Shown one piece after another: positions 19,533 to 30,237 of a DNA stretch of 58,000 nucleotides. The stretch lies in the NCBI GenBank assembly GCA_014529385.2, contig CM043947.1:129016391-129074390 (forward strand), read 5' to 3'. The position numbers and the translations under genes are program-made. Source of the stretch: Adiantum capillus-veneris. Its lineage: Eukaryota > Streptophyta > Polypodiopsida > Polypodiales > Pteridaceae. Each line of letters starts with the position of its first letter. The first letter of the stretch is position 1. The notes beneath the pieces were generated by a model that was not told the origin of the DNA, did no database searches, and worked only from the letters and a program-made list of their open reading frames with translations.

Positions 19533-21197
19533 TCCCTTTGCTCCTGCAGTCTTTGAACTTCTCCATGGGTTTTTTGTAACCTCATTTTGTTGGACCTGTT
19601 CTGATCAGCTAGCCATTGACTGTGCAGTCTTGTTCGGTTTAGTATTTTCTCCATTGACTACAAATCTTCATCTATAGTAGCTTCCAACTCAATTTCTTGA
19701 GAGGAGGAAGCTTTATCTTTTGTCTGATCCACCTCCTTCTGCTTGCCTTTATCACTTTGTGATATGGTTCCAGTCTTTGGGCGACCATCTGTTCTTTCTT
19801 CTTCTTCTTCTTCTTCTTCACTGGGTGGTGTATGAACTCTCTCATCACGATGTGAGCTTTCTGAATGCGAAGTAGTGTCAGCAGGTGGGGTCGATTGCCT
19901 CTCACTTGTGTCTGGCCTTGGAGATGGCAGTGGTGTTTCCTGATCTTGTGAAGTTGGCCTCAACTGATCTCTCAAAGTTTGGAGATCCTCCTCTTCTAGT
20001 AGCAATTCTGGTTTGTCCCTAGCATTTCTTTCTTGGATGTACCTCTCGAACCAGTCCAACTCAAAAGCTGGGTTGTTTCTATTCTTCGTTCTTAGTGTGT
20101 AAGTGCTACTAGAAGGTTTCCAAGTGGCGCCTACATTGCCTCGTAGAGATCTCTCTAGAGTAAATCCTTCTAACATCCTTTCCATTTTTGCTATCTTCTG
20201 CAACCTGGTGTTGTTTTCCATTTTCGCTTTTCGCTTCTTTAGTCGGGCATCTTCCTCTTTAGTTCTTCTTTCTTCGAGAGTCTTTTCTTGTGTACTTCTT
20301 GTTACTCTTTCTAGCCTGCGTCCTCCAATGGTGTTAATAGAGGCCGGTACTTTCCCTTGTGATATGTCTTCGATATTCTTTGTTAATACCAGCCAGTCGT
20401 TCTGATGAGGGGCAGGTGGCAATTGATCTGCCGCGCCTATGGCCTGGTATATTACTCTGGTTAGGACTTCTCCTCCTGCAATGTAATTTGGTCTGTCCTA
20501 CCTTAGCTTTGTCATTTCTTCAAACAGATATGACGCGTGATCTATATAGAACTCATGGGTCATTCTCATAGCCCATGTCAGTGTGGTTGAGATGCTCCCG
20601 TGTGGTGTAGTGTATCTTAATGGTCTTTTGTTGTAGCTCAACAAACACTGACTGTAGACCTGTGTCCGTTCTCTTACTTCCGGGTTTGCTATGAGTTTGA
20701 AAGAAGGTAGTTTGGACTTTTGCAAGTAGACTGTGATGTTTTTCCTTCTTTCTCTCATGTTGGCTCCTTGATCGGACAATTTCAATGCCTCTTTGATGAT
20801 CTCTTTGGTGATCTGGATCTCCATCACTTCATTATCCATGCCTGCCACTCTGCAAGTTCCATCTTCTTGGATAGTCTCAATTAGATGTTGTACCCTTTTG
20901 AAATCTATCCCTAGTGGTGGTAGTGATACAAAGTTCCACAAGCCAACTTTTTTGAGCCATGACCTTTGCGGTGATCTTTTCAAGTAATTTTCTGCCTCCT
21001 TAAGGATCATCGCTGTATCCACTAAATTTATTTTGTCATCCACATATGAACCTTGATAGATCTGAAAGGCTGCTGCCTATTGCACGTCTGTAGGTATCCA
21101 GGTGGCTGCTGGCTTTAGGGAATTCGGTAGAAGTGCATAGGGCACTGTACCTTCCGTTGCTAGGTTCTTGCCTTTTCTTTTTCCCGGAGAAGCATCC
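19533..21197 (-). pseudogene. Gypsy-2 ORF3 downstream of pol, truncated by copia
   Basis: It begins MDASPGKRKGKNL at 21197, directly after a splice-acceptor-like TGTGAATACAG. There is an in-frame stop after WIPTDVQ, then a globular segment (20498-21043), another stop after EEMTKLR, then a highly charged segment with an EEEEEEEE run (19658-20422), a TAG, and further coiled-coil-like sequence up to the copia LTR. No transmembrane segment is seen. It resembles in layout the extra ORFs of some plant gypsy elements (Athila-type), but I cannot assign a family. Gypsy-1 may have one beyond the window. Confidence 0.6.
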
Positions 21198-21495
21198 ATA
21201 GATCCTGTATTCACAATTAACAGTTAATGCACAAACATAGTACTACTCTTCTAAATTGATTACCACTTAATCATGCATCTAGATGAGCCTTATTAGTCCC
21301 AAGATTAGTTAAGGTAAAATGTTACCAGATAGACAAGCTCTTCCATTGTGCCACTCTGGCGGCTTCAAATTAATGTTGTTGGTGAAGGAGAACAAGCACA
21401 AATGCCTTGAAATTTTGTGTGGTGTATGTTCACAGGGCATGTAAGGTCACTCTATAAGCCCAAACTGAAAATCTGTTCATTTGCAACTTTTTCTC

Positions 21496-22238
21496 TATCT
21501 ATCGCAATAGACTAGCCTTTTTTTTACAAGGGTCCTACTTTGCAGTTGTGCCTCCACCAATTGGTTTCTCATACCTTGCACATGATCTGATCCCATTTTC
21601 ACCTCAAACGAATGTCAAGTGACCCCTTTTTGGATCAACTCCCATTTTTCCAGATTCCTTCTAAGGAGATGTTGGTCTATCTCCTTCATTTTGTGTTGTT
21701 TTGGGCTCAAAATTAGTGGGTAGCTCTCTTGCATCATGTTGAAGCCAACTGTTAATTCCAGTTTTTGATAAGAGGGCCTAGTATCCCTCTGCTTAGTCTA
21801 TCGCGATAGACTGGTACTTAGTGTTAATTTGTCAGTTTTTTGCCTCTGTGATCATCTGTCTGCCTTCTCCCAGTTGATGTAAGGTTTCTTGACCCCTCAC
21901 ATGTGAATTTTAGCTGTCTGTCCTTGAGATGTCCTGTTCTGACTCTAAGTTGTCATCACGTCTTTCTCAGCTTGCCATAGGAGTCCATCCTGTCACCAAA
22001 TTTGGTGTACTGCCTTCATGTGCTTCCCCAAGTCTATTTTGTTAAAATCTTGAAAAGTCTTTCCCCCAATTATTGGTGTAGCAAGTCTATCGCGATAGAC
22101 TAAGTTATTTGGCCAAAAATGATCCCTCTTGCACTTTGATTTGATAATGGTGGTCAATATTCCTTGTTAGCACCCCTCATGAAGCCAAAGTCAAAATTTC
22201 CTTGTCTAATTGTAAATTCAAGTCTATCGAGATAGACT
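21496..22238. repeat. Palindrome array B, downstream copies (4)
   Basis: Sites at 21496-21513 (degenerate, CGCA centre), 21795-21812 and 22084-22101 (both perfect AGTCTATCGCGATAGACT), and 22221-22238 (CGAG centre). Start-to-start spacing is 299, 289 and 137 bp. Confidence 0.95.
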
Positions 22239-23849
22239 AGTACTTGGTCATTTTTACCAGTTTTTTTTATGTTAGTTGACCACAATGGTGTTAATAGGCC
22301 CTCCTAGACACACACATCAAGTTTTAATCAATTTAGAAGAGTGTACTCCCTGTTTGCAGCACTTAGCTGTTCCTGGAGTCACAGTAGACCACTTAGGTGA
22401 TGATCGCCGTTCCTTTTGGTCATTGTATGACTCCGGCTGTCTTTTATTTCCTTTTGACCTTTGATCCAAGCAGTCAGTTGTTTTTTTGGTGTTTACAACA
22501 CCAAGAACGACCATTTGGCCATCTTTCTGGCCTGTTGCCGGCATTTTCCCTAGTGGAAGATTTTTTTCCTGAGTGGACACATTCCATCTCGTAGTTGACC
22601 TCTTTTGGATGTACCTTGTTAAATTTGGTGTCATTTTGTCACTTGGTCGGTCCGTTAGAGTATCATGACACTTTGTGCGGTTTTTGTCAGATAGGGACTT
22701 TAGGCTCCGTTTTGACGAATTTTTTCATGGTCTAACCCTTCAGTCGGTTTGTCGAGGTTATTGGCTTGCTGTCTATGAGTTTTGGCTCATTTTCGATCAC
22801 CTTGGTTCAGTTGCCCTTTTGCAGGTCCTATGAAATTAGGGTTTTTTGAGCGGCTTCATTCGCGCTTTCCGAGGTCATAGGCTCGATCCCTAAGCTATAG
22901 GCATTGTGCCTTTCAATTTTGGTTCCATTTGGTGGCCTCTAGGTCTCCCTAACAACCGGTCTTGTGTATGTGTGCACGGGTTGTGATTGTGATGCCGGCG
23001 AGGTTTTGCGACTAACTGAAGTAAACAACACTTAGAGTCAGTGTTGACGAGCGTACCTCTCATATCTGATGTCGATCTGGTGACCGTGCGCGATGGATGA
23101 GCTTCTAGAAGTCTCAACTGCTGTAGGGAGCTCTCTCTCTCACTATGGAAAATGACTCAAATGAGAAATTTCTAGCCTAGCCTCTCTATATGTAATCGAG
23201 ACTCCGACACCAAATTTTCCCATCTTTTACCTGTGGCCATAACTTTTTGCGAGATGCGGTTTAGGCTCGCAAATTTACTGATTTGGACTTCGGTTGCTCC
23301 AGTTTTACCATTTCTGTAGATTTTTCCTGTTGAGGTCCCTTCATGAATTTGGTCATTTTGCCCTGTCACCTTTGTAGTCCCTATTTTTTCTGTGTCTTCT
23401 TTACCTTGCTCCGATCAGGCGTCTCTTCTTTTGTGTTTCCATTTGGATTACGGATTTTTTTCTATAATTTTTGCTAGAAAATGGCTAAAATAAAGCAAAT
23501 AAATCCCAAAATAACCCGAAAATAGCAATTCTAACCTATAAAAATACCAATGAAAAGAAAAACACTTTGTATCTCACTTTTCTCTCGTCTATGTACATTC
23601 TCGCTCATTATCGTCAACCTTGGCCTATTTTTTGCTGTTTTTAGACATTTTTTGACCAGATTTGACTCTCTTTATAGTCTATACACATCCCTAAGGGCTC
23701 ATGAATGATGATTTGATCCCCAATTCCAATTAATTATGAGGGCATATTTTTTTTTCCAAAATCACACAATAAAATGCAAAAATGGTTGAAAAATTGCTCA
23801 CAAACATTGCCCTCTAATATATGACATGAGTCCGCATTTAGAATGCCTC
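22239..23849 (-). other. Gypsy-2 region between pol and palindrome array
   Basis: No supported ORF. It has weak similarity to the equivalent region of Gypsy-1 (for example near 23053 and 23245-23360). Confidence 0.5.
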
Positions 23850-23881
23850 CCCCCCTCCTAGTTGGAGTCCTTCCGGACGAC
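23850..23881 (-). promoter_or_regulatory. Conserved purine-rich block after Gypsy-2 pol
   Basis: It matches the Gypsy-1 block at 2462-2493 in 29 of 32 bases and ends in AGGAGGGGGG on the minus strand. Confidence 0.6.
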
Positions 23882-24020
23882 AGGGTATCCTCAAGGGTAT
23901 GTGTTGTGCATGGGTGTGAACTCGTGCTAATGCAGGCCTTGTAATATAGCCCTATATGCATGTGCTGTCAATGCATGTAGAAAGAATTTATGCAGTGTAA
24001 GAGGAAGGTATAAGCGATTC

Positions 24021-24673
24021 ACTTATTGGCATTTGTCGTTGAGGCTTCCTGTGGTAGCTTGAGTTGGCTGGTAGATTTTCTTTGCAAGGAGTAGTTGTAA
24101 ATTTGCCGCTCTTTGTTTGATTGTTTTCCACTGGTTTTGAATTGGCGTATGTGGTTTCTTTGAAGTCGATATTGTCGTATCTGGTGGAACATTCTTTCTT
24201 TTTGCTTTGATGACTTGGGTCTTATAGATCCTTGTAGTTTTTGTTGTTGATTCTGTTTGTTTCCTCGTGCTGTTTGCATGATGTGGCTTGACCTTGTTGA
24301 CACTTGTAGATAACTCCTCGATTGTCATCTTTGGCCTCCCTTCTTCTGTTGTTGGCCCGTTTTGAATTGGCAATTTTGACCGCCATACCAATATAGTCCG
24401 TCGCGTATTAGAAAAATTGACTATGGTTCTTTGAAATTTTGCTGGCTTTCGGTGTTTTGTCTGTTCTTCTGATCCCTTTTTTATAGGAATTAGGCTGTCG
24501 TGCCTTATCCAAACTTTCTATTTCCTTTTTTGATGTAATTGTGCCTCGGTTAGCTTTGTACATTGTACCCAAACTTGCCTGGTTCCGTGCATGGTTGTTG
24601 GTTTTTGATAAGACGTTGCTGGACTTGTAAACTCTCTTTGTTGTTGGGCAGATCTTTGCGGTTGTATTGACTT
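24021..24673 (-). pseudogene. Gypsy-2 C-terminal tail with Trp motifs
   Basis: It is in the same frame as the second retropepsin, interrupted by stops. It contains TRQVWVQC, KVWIRHDS and ILVWRSKL, recalling the KQIW(I/V)xK motifs of Gypsy-1, and ends with IKQRAANLQLLLAKK. This supports the Gypsy-1 tail being genuine coding sequence. Confidence 0.7.
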
Positions 24674-25828
24674 TTATTTCCTCCTCGACATGTATTGGTT
24701 ATATGATAAGAAGGGTTCTGAAAAGTTTTCAGTTCTGAACAGTGCTTCATTAGTATCCAAATCAATGAATACCCTGTTAGCTTTCATCCATGACACTGCT
24801 AAGATACACGGCGTTGCTGATCTACTTGGTGGAAGTACATGGAATTTTGTAGTGTACGGGTGTGCTTGCACTGTGATTGGTATTATAATAGACCACAACG
24901 TGGTCACCTCATCACCTGATGCTACTTTCAACCGGTGTGTCTCTGGTGTTGTCCTCATTGGTCCAAGTTTCTGAAAGAGCTCAAAGCTGATGACACTCAT
25001 TTTTGCTCCAGTGTCAAGCAATGCATAGATTTCAACTTGTTTTGTGTCTGGATAAGATTTTATGTAAGGACTACACCACGTATCTCCCAAGTTGTCAATG
25101 ATGCTATCGTCCTGAGCCCTAAGGTCTGTCATGGTCTTTTCTAATTCGTCGCTTTGTATATCCGCTTCGATTGTTTGGGATGTTGAAAGAGGATATTCGT
25201 CAGTCATCATTGGGGTGACCATGTTTATTGTCCTGAGAAACTGCTTTCGTTTAGCAGTCCGTTCCTTTGCTTCTTGTTGTGCCTGGTCCTGAATTCTTTG
25301 TTGTTCCTGTCTATAGGTTTTTCCACAATGCAGTTGAAACAACATTTCCGGTGTTAAAGGTAGATGATATTTTTTTAAACGACACCCACTAATCCAGTTC
25401 GGCATTTCTTTTCCATCTAGTGTCGACAGTTTTACTGCTCCGCTGGACGATATTTCTTGGATCAAATAAGGCCCCATTCCCCTTTTCTTTAGCTTTTTGG
25501 CATGCTGCTTAAGGGTGTATACTAAGACATAGTCGCCCGTTTTAAATTCCTTGTTCTTGACATGTTTGTCAAAAAACTCTTTCTGTTGTCTTTTTTTTGC
25601 ATATATGGCCGCTACAGCATTCAGTCGTAACTCATCTAATTTTTCAAGGTCCTCTAACCGTTCTGAAAGTTCATGCCCCGTCCAGTCCAATTGTGTGGCT
25701 ACCCTTAGTGTGGGGATCAAAAAGTCAATAGGCAATATTGCATTTAACCTATATACCATATTAAATGGTGTAACATTGAGTGTTGTATTATATGCAACTC
25801 GATAAGCCCACAATGCCGAATAGAGCAT
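24674..25828 (-). pseudogene. Gypsy-2 integrase C-terminus and second retropepsin
   Basis: 384 codons. The first half matches the Gypsy-1 integrase end (VYTLKQHAKKLKKRGMGPY, MPNWISGCRLKKY). The second half contains EIYALLDTGAKMSVISFELF (near 25030) and PCILAVSWMKANRVFIDL (near 24790), the two halves of a retropepsin. The active site is DTGA rather than DSGA, and the sequence is far from Gypsy-1 retropepsin 2, so the domain has been kept through long divergence. The frame stops after SRRK, then resumes. Confidence 0.85.
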
Positions 25829-25834
25829 CTGATC

Positions 25835-27000
25835 TCAATCTGTTCTTGTTTCACTAACCAGTTTCGTAAGAACTATGCACAATATTTTGTTGGTCGCTTC
25901 TGCTTGGCCATTGGCTTGTGGATGATAGGGTGCAGATTTGCGATGAATTACCATAAACTCATTTAACAGATGTTGGATAACTTCATTTACAAAGTGTGTC
26001 CCTCTATCACTCACCAGCTTGATTGGAAGGCCATAATGTGTAAACACATATTCATATAAGAATTGTGCCGTGGTTCTAGCGTCTGCTTTTGTTGTGGCTT
26101 TTGCTTCGACCCATTTGGTCATGTAATCCATGGCCACTATGATATATTGTGCTTGTGAACGATACACTGGTGGAGTGATAGGACCAACAAAGTCCAATCC
26201 CCATTTAGCGAATGCTCGAGCACTCATCATTGGTCTTAAAGGCATTTCGTCTCTTTTAACTGGTACCTTACTGCGTTGACATTCATCACACCTTTTCACG
26301 AATTCTGTTGCATCTTGAATAATGGTCGGCCACCATATACCTACAACCATAATGATTTTTACGGTTCTCTTTGCTGAAAAATGACCTCTTGCTATGCCTG
26401 CATGAGATCGTTCCAATAATGGAAAGTAGTCATTTTCATGAGGAACTAACCTCAGCTGGTCATCAGTTACTCTTTTATACAATTGGTCACTAATGAGAGT
26501 ATACCTATTCGCTTTGATTTGTAAATCTTTTGGTCTGGCTTTAGACCAATCTCCTGTCTGGCCTTATTAGTCAAATATTCCACAATAGCATGACTCCATG
26601 CGGGTGCTACTGTCACTTGGTATAATGTGGCATAATCCACAGTGGTATTGGATGTGCAAAAGTCGCATTTCTTGATGTAATTAGCTACATCGCCTGCCAT
26701 TCCTAGCCAATACACTCCAAGTCTTCTTAATTGTTCATACATCATTTGATTTCCTCTATGGAATCCCCCTGTTTGTGTATGGGCCTCCTCTAGATACGCT
26801 TCGTACTCCTCTAGGCCTATACACAACCTTAGAATTTCATCGTTTCCATTATGGTACATTCTTCCCGCAAGCATTGTGTAATTTCGTACTTGTCTAACAT
26901 CTTCCACCGTGTGTTTGTCGTCAAGATTCATTCCATATGTCAGCAATGGATTAATTTGCTCTGACCATTTCGGTACCATCTCTATATTAAACATGTATGC
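25835..27000 (-). pseudogene. Gypsy-2 tandem H2C2 modules and integrase core
   Basis: First module about 26660-26880: MYHNGNDEILRLC, His pair HTQTGGFH, GVYWLGM, CDFC. Second module about 26285-26480: MYKRVTDDQLRL, His pair HAGIARGH, GIWWPTI, CDEC. The integrase core follows with GLDFVGP, VSDRGTHF and GQAEATN. A frameshift lies between the modules near 26470, and a TGA replaces the Trp of RTDWDQ near 25832. Confidence 0.88.
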
Positions 27001-27029
27001 GTCTGGGAGATCATCATCTACCCCGGAAG

Positions 27030-27549
27030 CTTTTTCGCCATGTAGTAATCGAGAAAGGTGGTCTGCTCTTTGATGAGTTTTTCCTTTCTTAACTACTACC
27101 GTAAAATCAAACTCCAGCAACACAATGAACCATCTTACAATTCGTCAGGTGTTACAAGGTTTGTTTACTAAGTACAAGAGTGCCTGATGATCTACAAAGA
27201 ATGTGAATTTGTTAGCAAGTAAGTAATGCCGAAATTTCTTTACCGCATATATCATACCCAATCCTTCTCTTTCAGTGGTAGTATAATTCTTTTCTGTACT
27301 GTTGAGTTGTCTACTAGCATAGCTGATTGGAAAATCCGTCTTACCCTCATCTGGTTGTGCTAATATACAGCCTATTGCAAATGCCGAAGCATCTACATGT
27401 ACATGGAAGATCTTTGACCAATCTGGTTCTTTTAGAATTGGTGTAGATACCAATGCCTCCTTTAGTTTTTGGAATGACTCCTCACATTCATTGGTCCAAA
27501 TGAAGAGCGTGATTAGACTATACAAGGGTTTTGCTACTACAGCGTACAT
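27030..27549 (-). pseudogene. Gypsy-2 RNase H
   Basis: It contains HVHVDASAFAIGC, TTEREGLGMIYAVKKFRHYL and VDHQALLYLVNKP, then a TGA in place of the Gly codon of NTGRIVRW near 27144. After the stop the frame continues with LLEFDFTVVVKKGKTHQRAD. Confidence 0.9.
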
Positions 27550-27564
27550 GTAGATAAAACGTCG

Positions 27565-28480
27565 CTAGTATCCACAATGTCCTATAAATGATTGTACCTC
27601 TCGTACAGTGTTTGGTCTTGGCAATTCTATGATCACCTTTACCTTGTCTTCATCAGTGGTAATTCCATTAGCCGACACTATGTGGCCTAAGATTTTACCT
27701 TGTCGTACCATGAATACACATTTTTTTGGGTTGAGGCAAATCCTATACGTTCTGCATTTTTCAAATACCTTTCTAAGATGATCTATATGGTCTTCTCTCA
27801 ATAGAGAATAGACACACAATTCCTCCATGTAAATATCCAAGAATTTTTGCAAGTATTCTTTAAAAGCGTGTGTCATTAATCTCTGAAATGCGGCTGGAGC
27901 ATTGGTCAAGCCAAATGGCATTACCCTAAACACATATATGCCCCATTCTGTTGCAAACGCTGTTTTGTATTGATCTTCTAGTTTGACCCCCAATTGGTTA
28001 TAACCAGAGAATCCGTCCATAAAGCTATAGGCTTGCTTGCCTGCTACTCGTTCCAGGACGTGTTCAGTGATAGGAAGAGGATAGTTGTCCCTTATTGTTG
28101 CTGCGTTTACCTTCTTGAGATTCACACACACTCGTAATTTCCCGTTTTTCTTGGGTACCACCACTATTGGGGACACCTAGTCTATGTACTCTATCTCATA
28201 AATAAATTCAGCCTCCATAAGTTTGTCTATCTCCTCTTTTATCCTTTTGGCGAATGTCTCATTATAAGTGTATGGACATTGTTTGCTTGGCTTTGCATCA
28301 GACTTCAGAGGGATTGAATGTTCACAAATATTAGGATCCACTCCCTTCAAATCTTTGTACGACCATGCAAATACATCTCGAAATTCCTTAAGTGTTTTAA
28401 TCAGTAAGTCCTCTTCTTCTCGACCTAGATCTGTGGCAATGTAAGCAGGTCAAGGATTTTCTCCTGGCTCTGCTAAGTCT
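27565..28480 (-). pseudogene. Gypsy-2 reverse transcriptase, inactive
   Basis: It is clearly homologous to Gypsy-1 RT (VVVPKKNGKLRVCVNLKK, FSGYNQL, MPFGLTNAPAAFQRL). The catalytic YMDD is YMEE here (near 27825), so both Asp are replaced by Glu. A TAG replaces the Trp of the DWVSP motif near 28178, and another stop follows GHCGY near 27563. Confidence 0.9.
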
Positions 28481-28536
28481 ATTTTCTTGGCGTTCCCTGG
28501 CCCATCGTAGGACTCGTTTGATTTTGGCTCCCTCAT

Positions 28537-30192
28537 TCATTGCTGAACCACCAATCTTCGTTCCTGAATGGTGTACTTACAATAGTGAGGAGGTACATCT
28601 ATCTTTTTACTCCGATCACTAGAGTTCGTTCCATCGCTACTTTCCATTTCAGTTGTCCATACATTTTTAATTTTTTGTTTCAACTCATTGTATCTTGTTT
28701 TCCGTTCAAGTTTCGTCATAATTGGACTACCACAGACATTCATTTTTTCTGTTGCAACTCTTTTTTTTGCTTTGCTGGTTTTCTTAGGTTTCAACAGTTT
28801 GGACTTAAATCCTGAGTCTTCAACAACCTTAAGAAATCTTCCTGACACTTTATCCTTAGCACAATCAATAGAATGAATGTTCATAAGGAAATGTGTCTTA
28901 CCCTTAAACTCCGGCATGGGTCTCAGCCTGGTTGGTGGACTGATATGGTGTCGTTTACTCTTGTATCTTTTTTGGCGTCTCTCACTTTGGTTTGGGAAAT
29001 TGTAGAAGACGTCATTGTCTTAATCTTGATTGTCGTCTCCCTCCGTATTTTCCGACTTCTCGTCATCCGCGTTATCCTTGTTTTCACTTTGATTAGAAGA
29101 ATCATAAAATTCTTCTCCCTCCTGCTTGATTTCTTTAGTGGGGATGTCCACATAGCCCACTATCTTAAGCTCAAGTTTCGTTTCTGTTTTATTGATCCTC
29201 ATATTCTGAGTACCTCCATCGTTCTCGTCCTCCTCCACAATTTTGCTCAACATGTAGTATGGTATGATATCGTAGCCATTCTCATCACAAAATTTGGTGG
29301 GAGTGACTTCATTGACGCATACATCCAATGTAGCCAAAATTTGAGACCATTCTAGGGGTTCGAGCTTCTCTTCAGGAAAAGGTTCTCGTATATATGCATC
29401 ATCTTCCAAGACCCTCTCTAGTGTCCTTTCATTGTGGTCAAATTCACTACATTGAGATGCCCCACACATCCATATCTCCTTTTTCTTACAAAGCCATGCT
29501 GGGACTTCTTATCCACTAATGGTGGCTGAGTCAAATTCTTCCATAGGGGTTCTCATGACATCATGGTAGCTATGATTTTTCATGTTTACGCGCGTAGTAG
29601 TTTCAACATGTCTTATATACAAATAATCATACCCCCAATCCTGCACCATTTTGAGTTGTCTCATGAACGGCCTACCAAGGATAATTTCATAGTTGTTCTT
29701 CTTGCTGAAATCTACTATGGCAAAGGTATGTTCATACTCTATGCCACAGGAAGATACCGAAATTGCCTCAAGCAATCCTATAGGCCTTTCTATGTGCCCA
29801 TCTGCCAGTTGCAATTTCATTCTAGTTGTTCGTATTGCTGGTTTTCCCCATTTTTCCCATAGCATTTTGGTCGCAATGGCAATGCCAGCTCCACTATCAA
29901 GTATTGCCTTAGTCTCTATGCCATTATACTCAACTGGTAGGGTCATGTTGCCGTCTTCACCTTCACAATACTCTCCTACCTTGTTGAGTGGCACTGGTCT
30001 AGTGTTAACTCTCTTCGGTTCTGTGTCATTAAGCTCGGTTTCGAAGAACTTAAGAGGTCTCCTTATGCCAATTTTTTCAAGACATTTGCTCACTTCCGTC
30101 CACATGCTTGGCCTAATTTTTAACAATTCTGCCAATGTGATTGTACACTTGACCGGAGTGGTCAACAAGTCTGTCAAGATTTTAGTGTCCAA
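28537..30192 (-). pseudogene. Gypsy-2 retropepsin 1 and linker to RT
   Basis: 29509-30192 carries the protease AILDSGAGIAIATK and IILGRPFMRQLKMV, nearly identical to Gypsy-1. A stop follows TISG. 29020-29469 and 28537-28917 are linker segments matching Gypsy-1 (CGASQCS..., FCDENGYDIIPYYML, VWTTEMESS). The linker is rich in Lys and Glu. Confidence 0.85.
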
Positions 30193-30237
30193 TTGATTTG
30201 ACCCGCCTATTCTTTGAGAAGGTACTCTTCGAATTTC

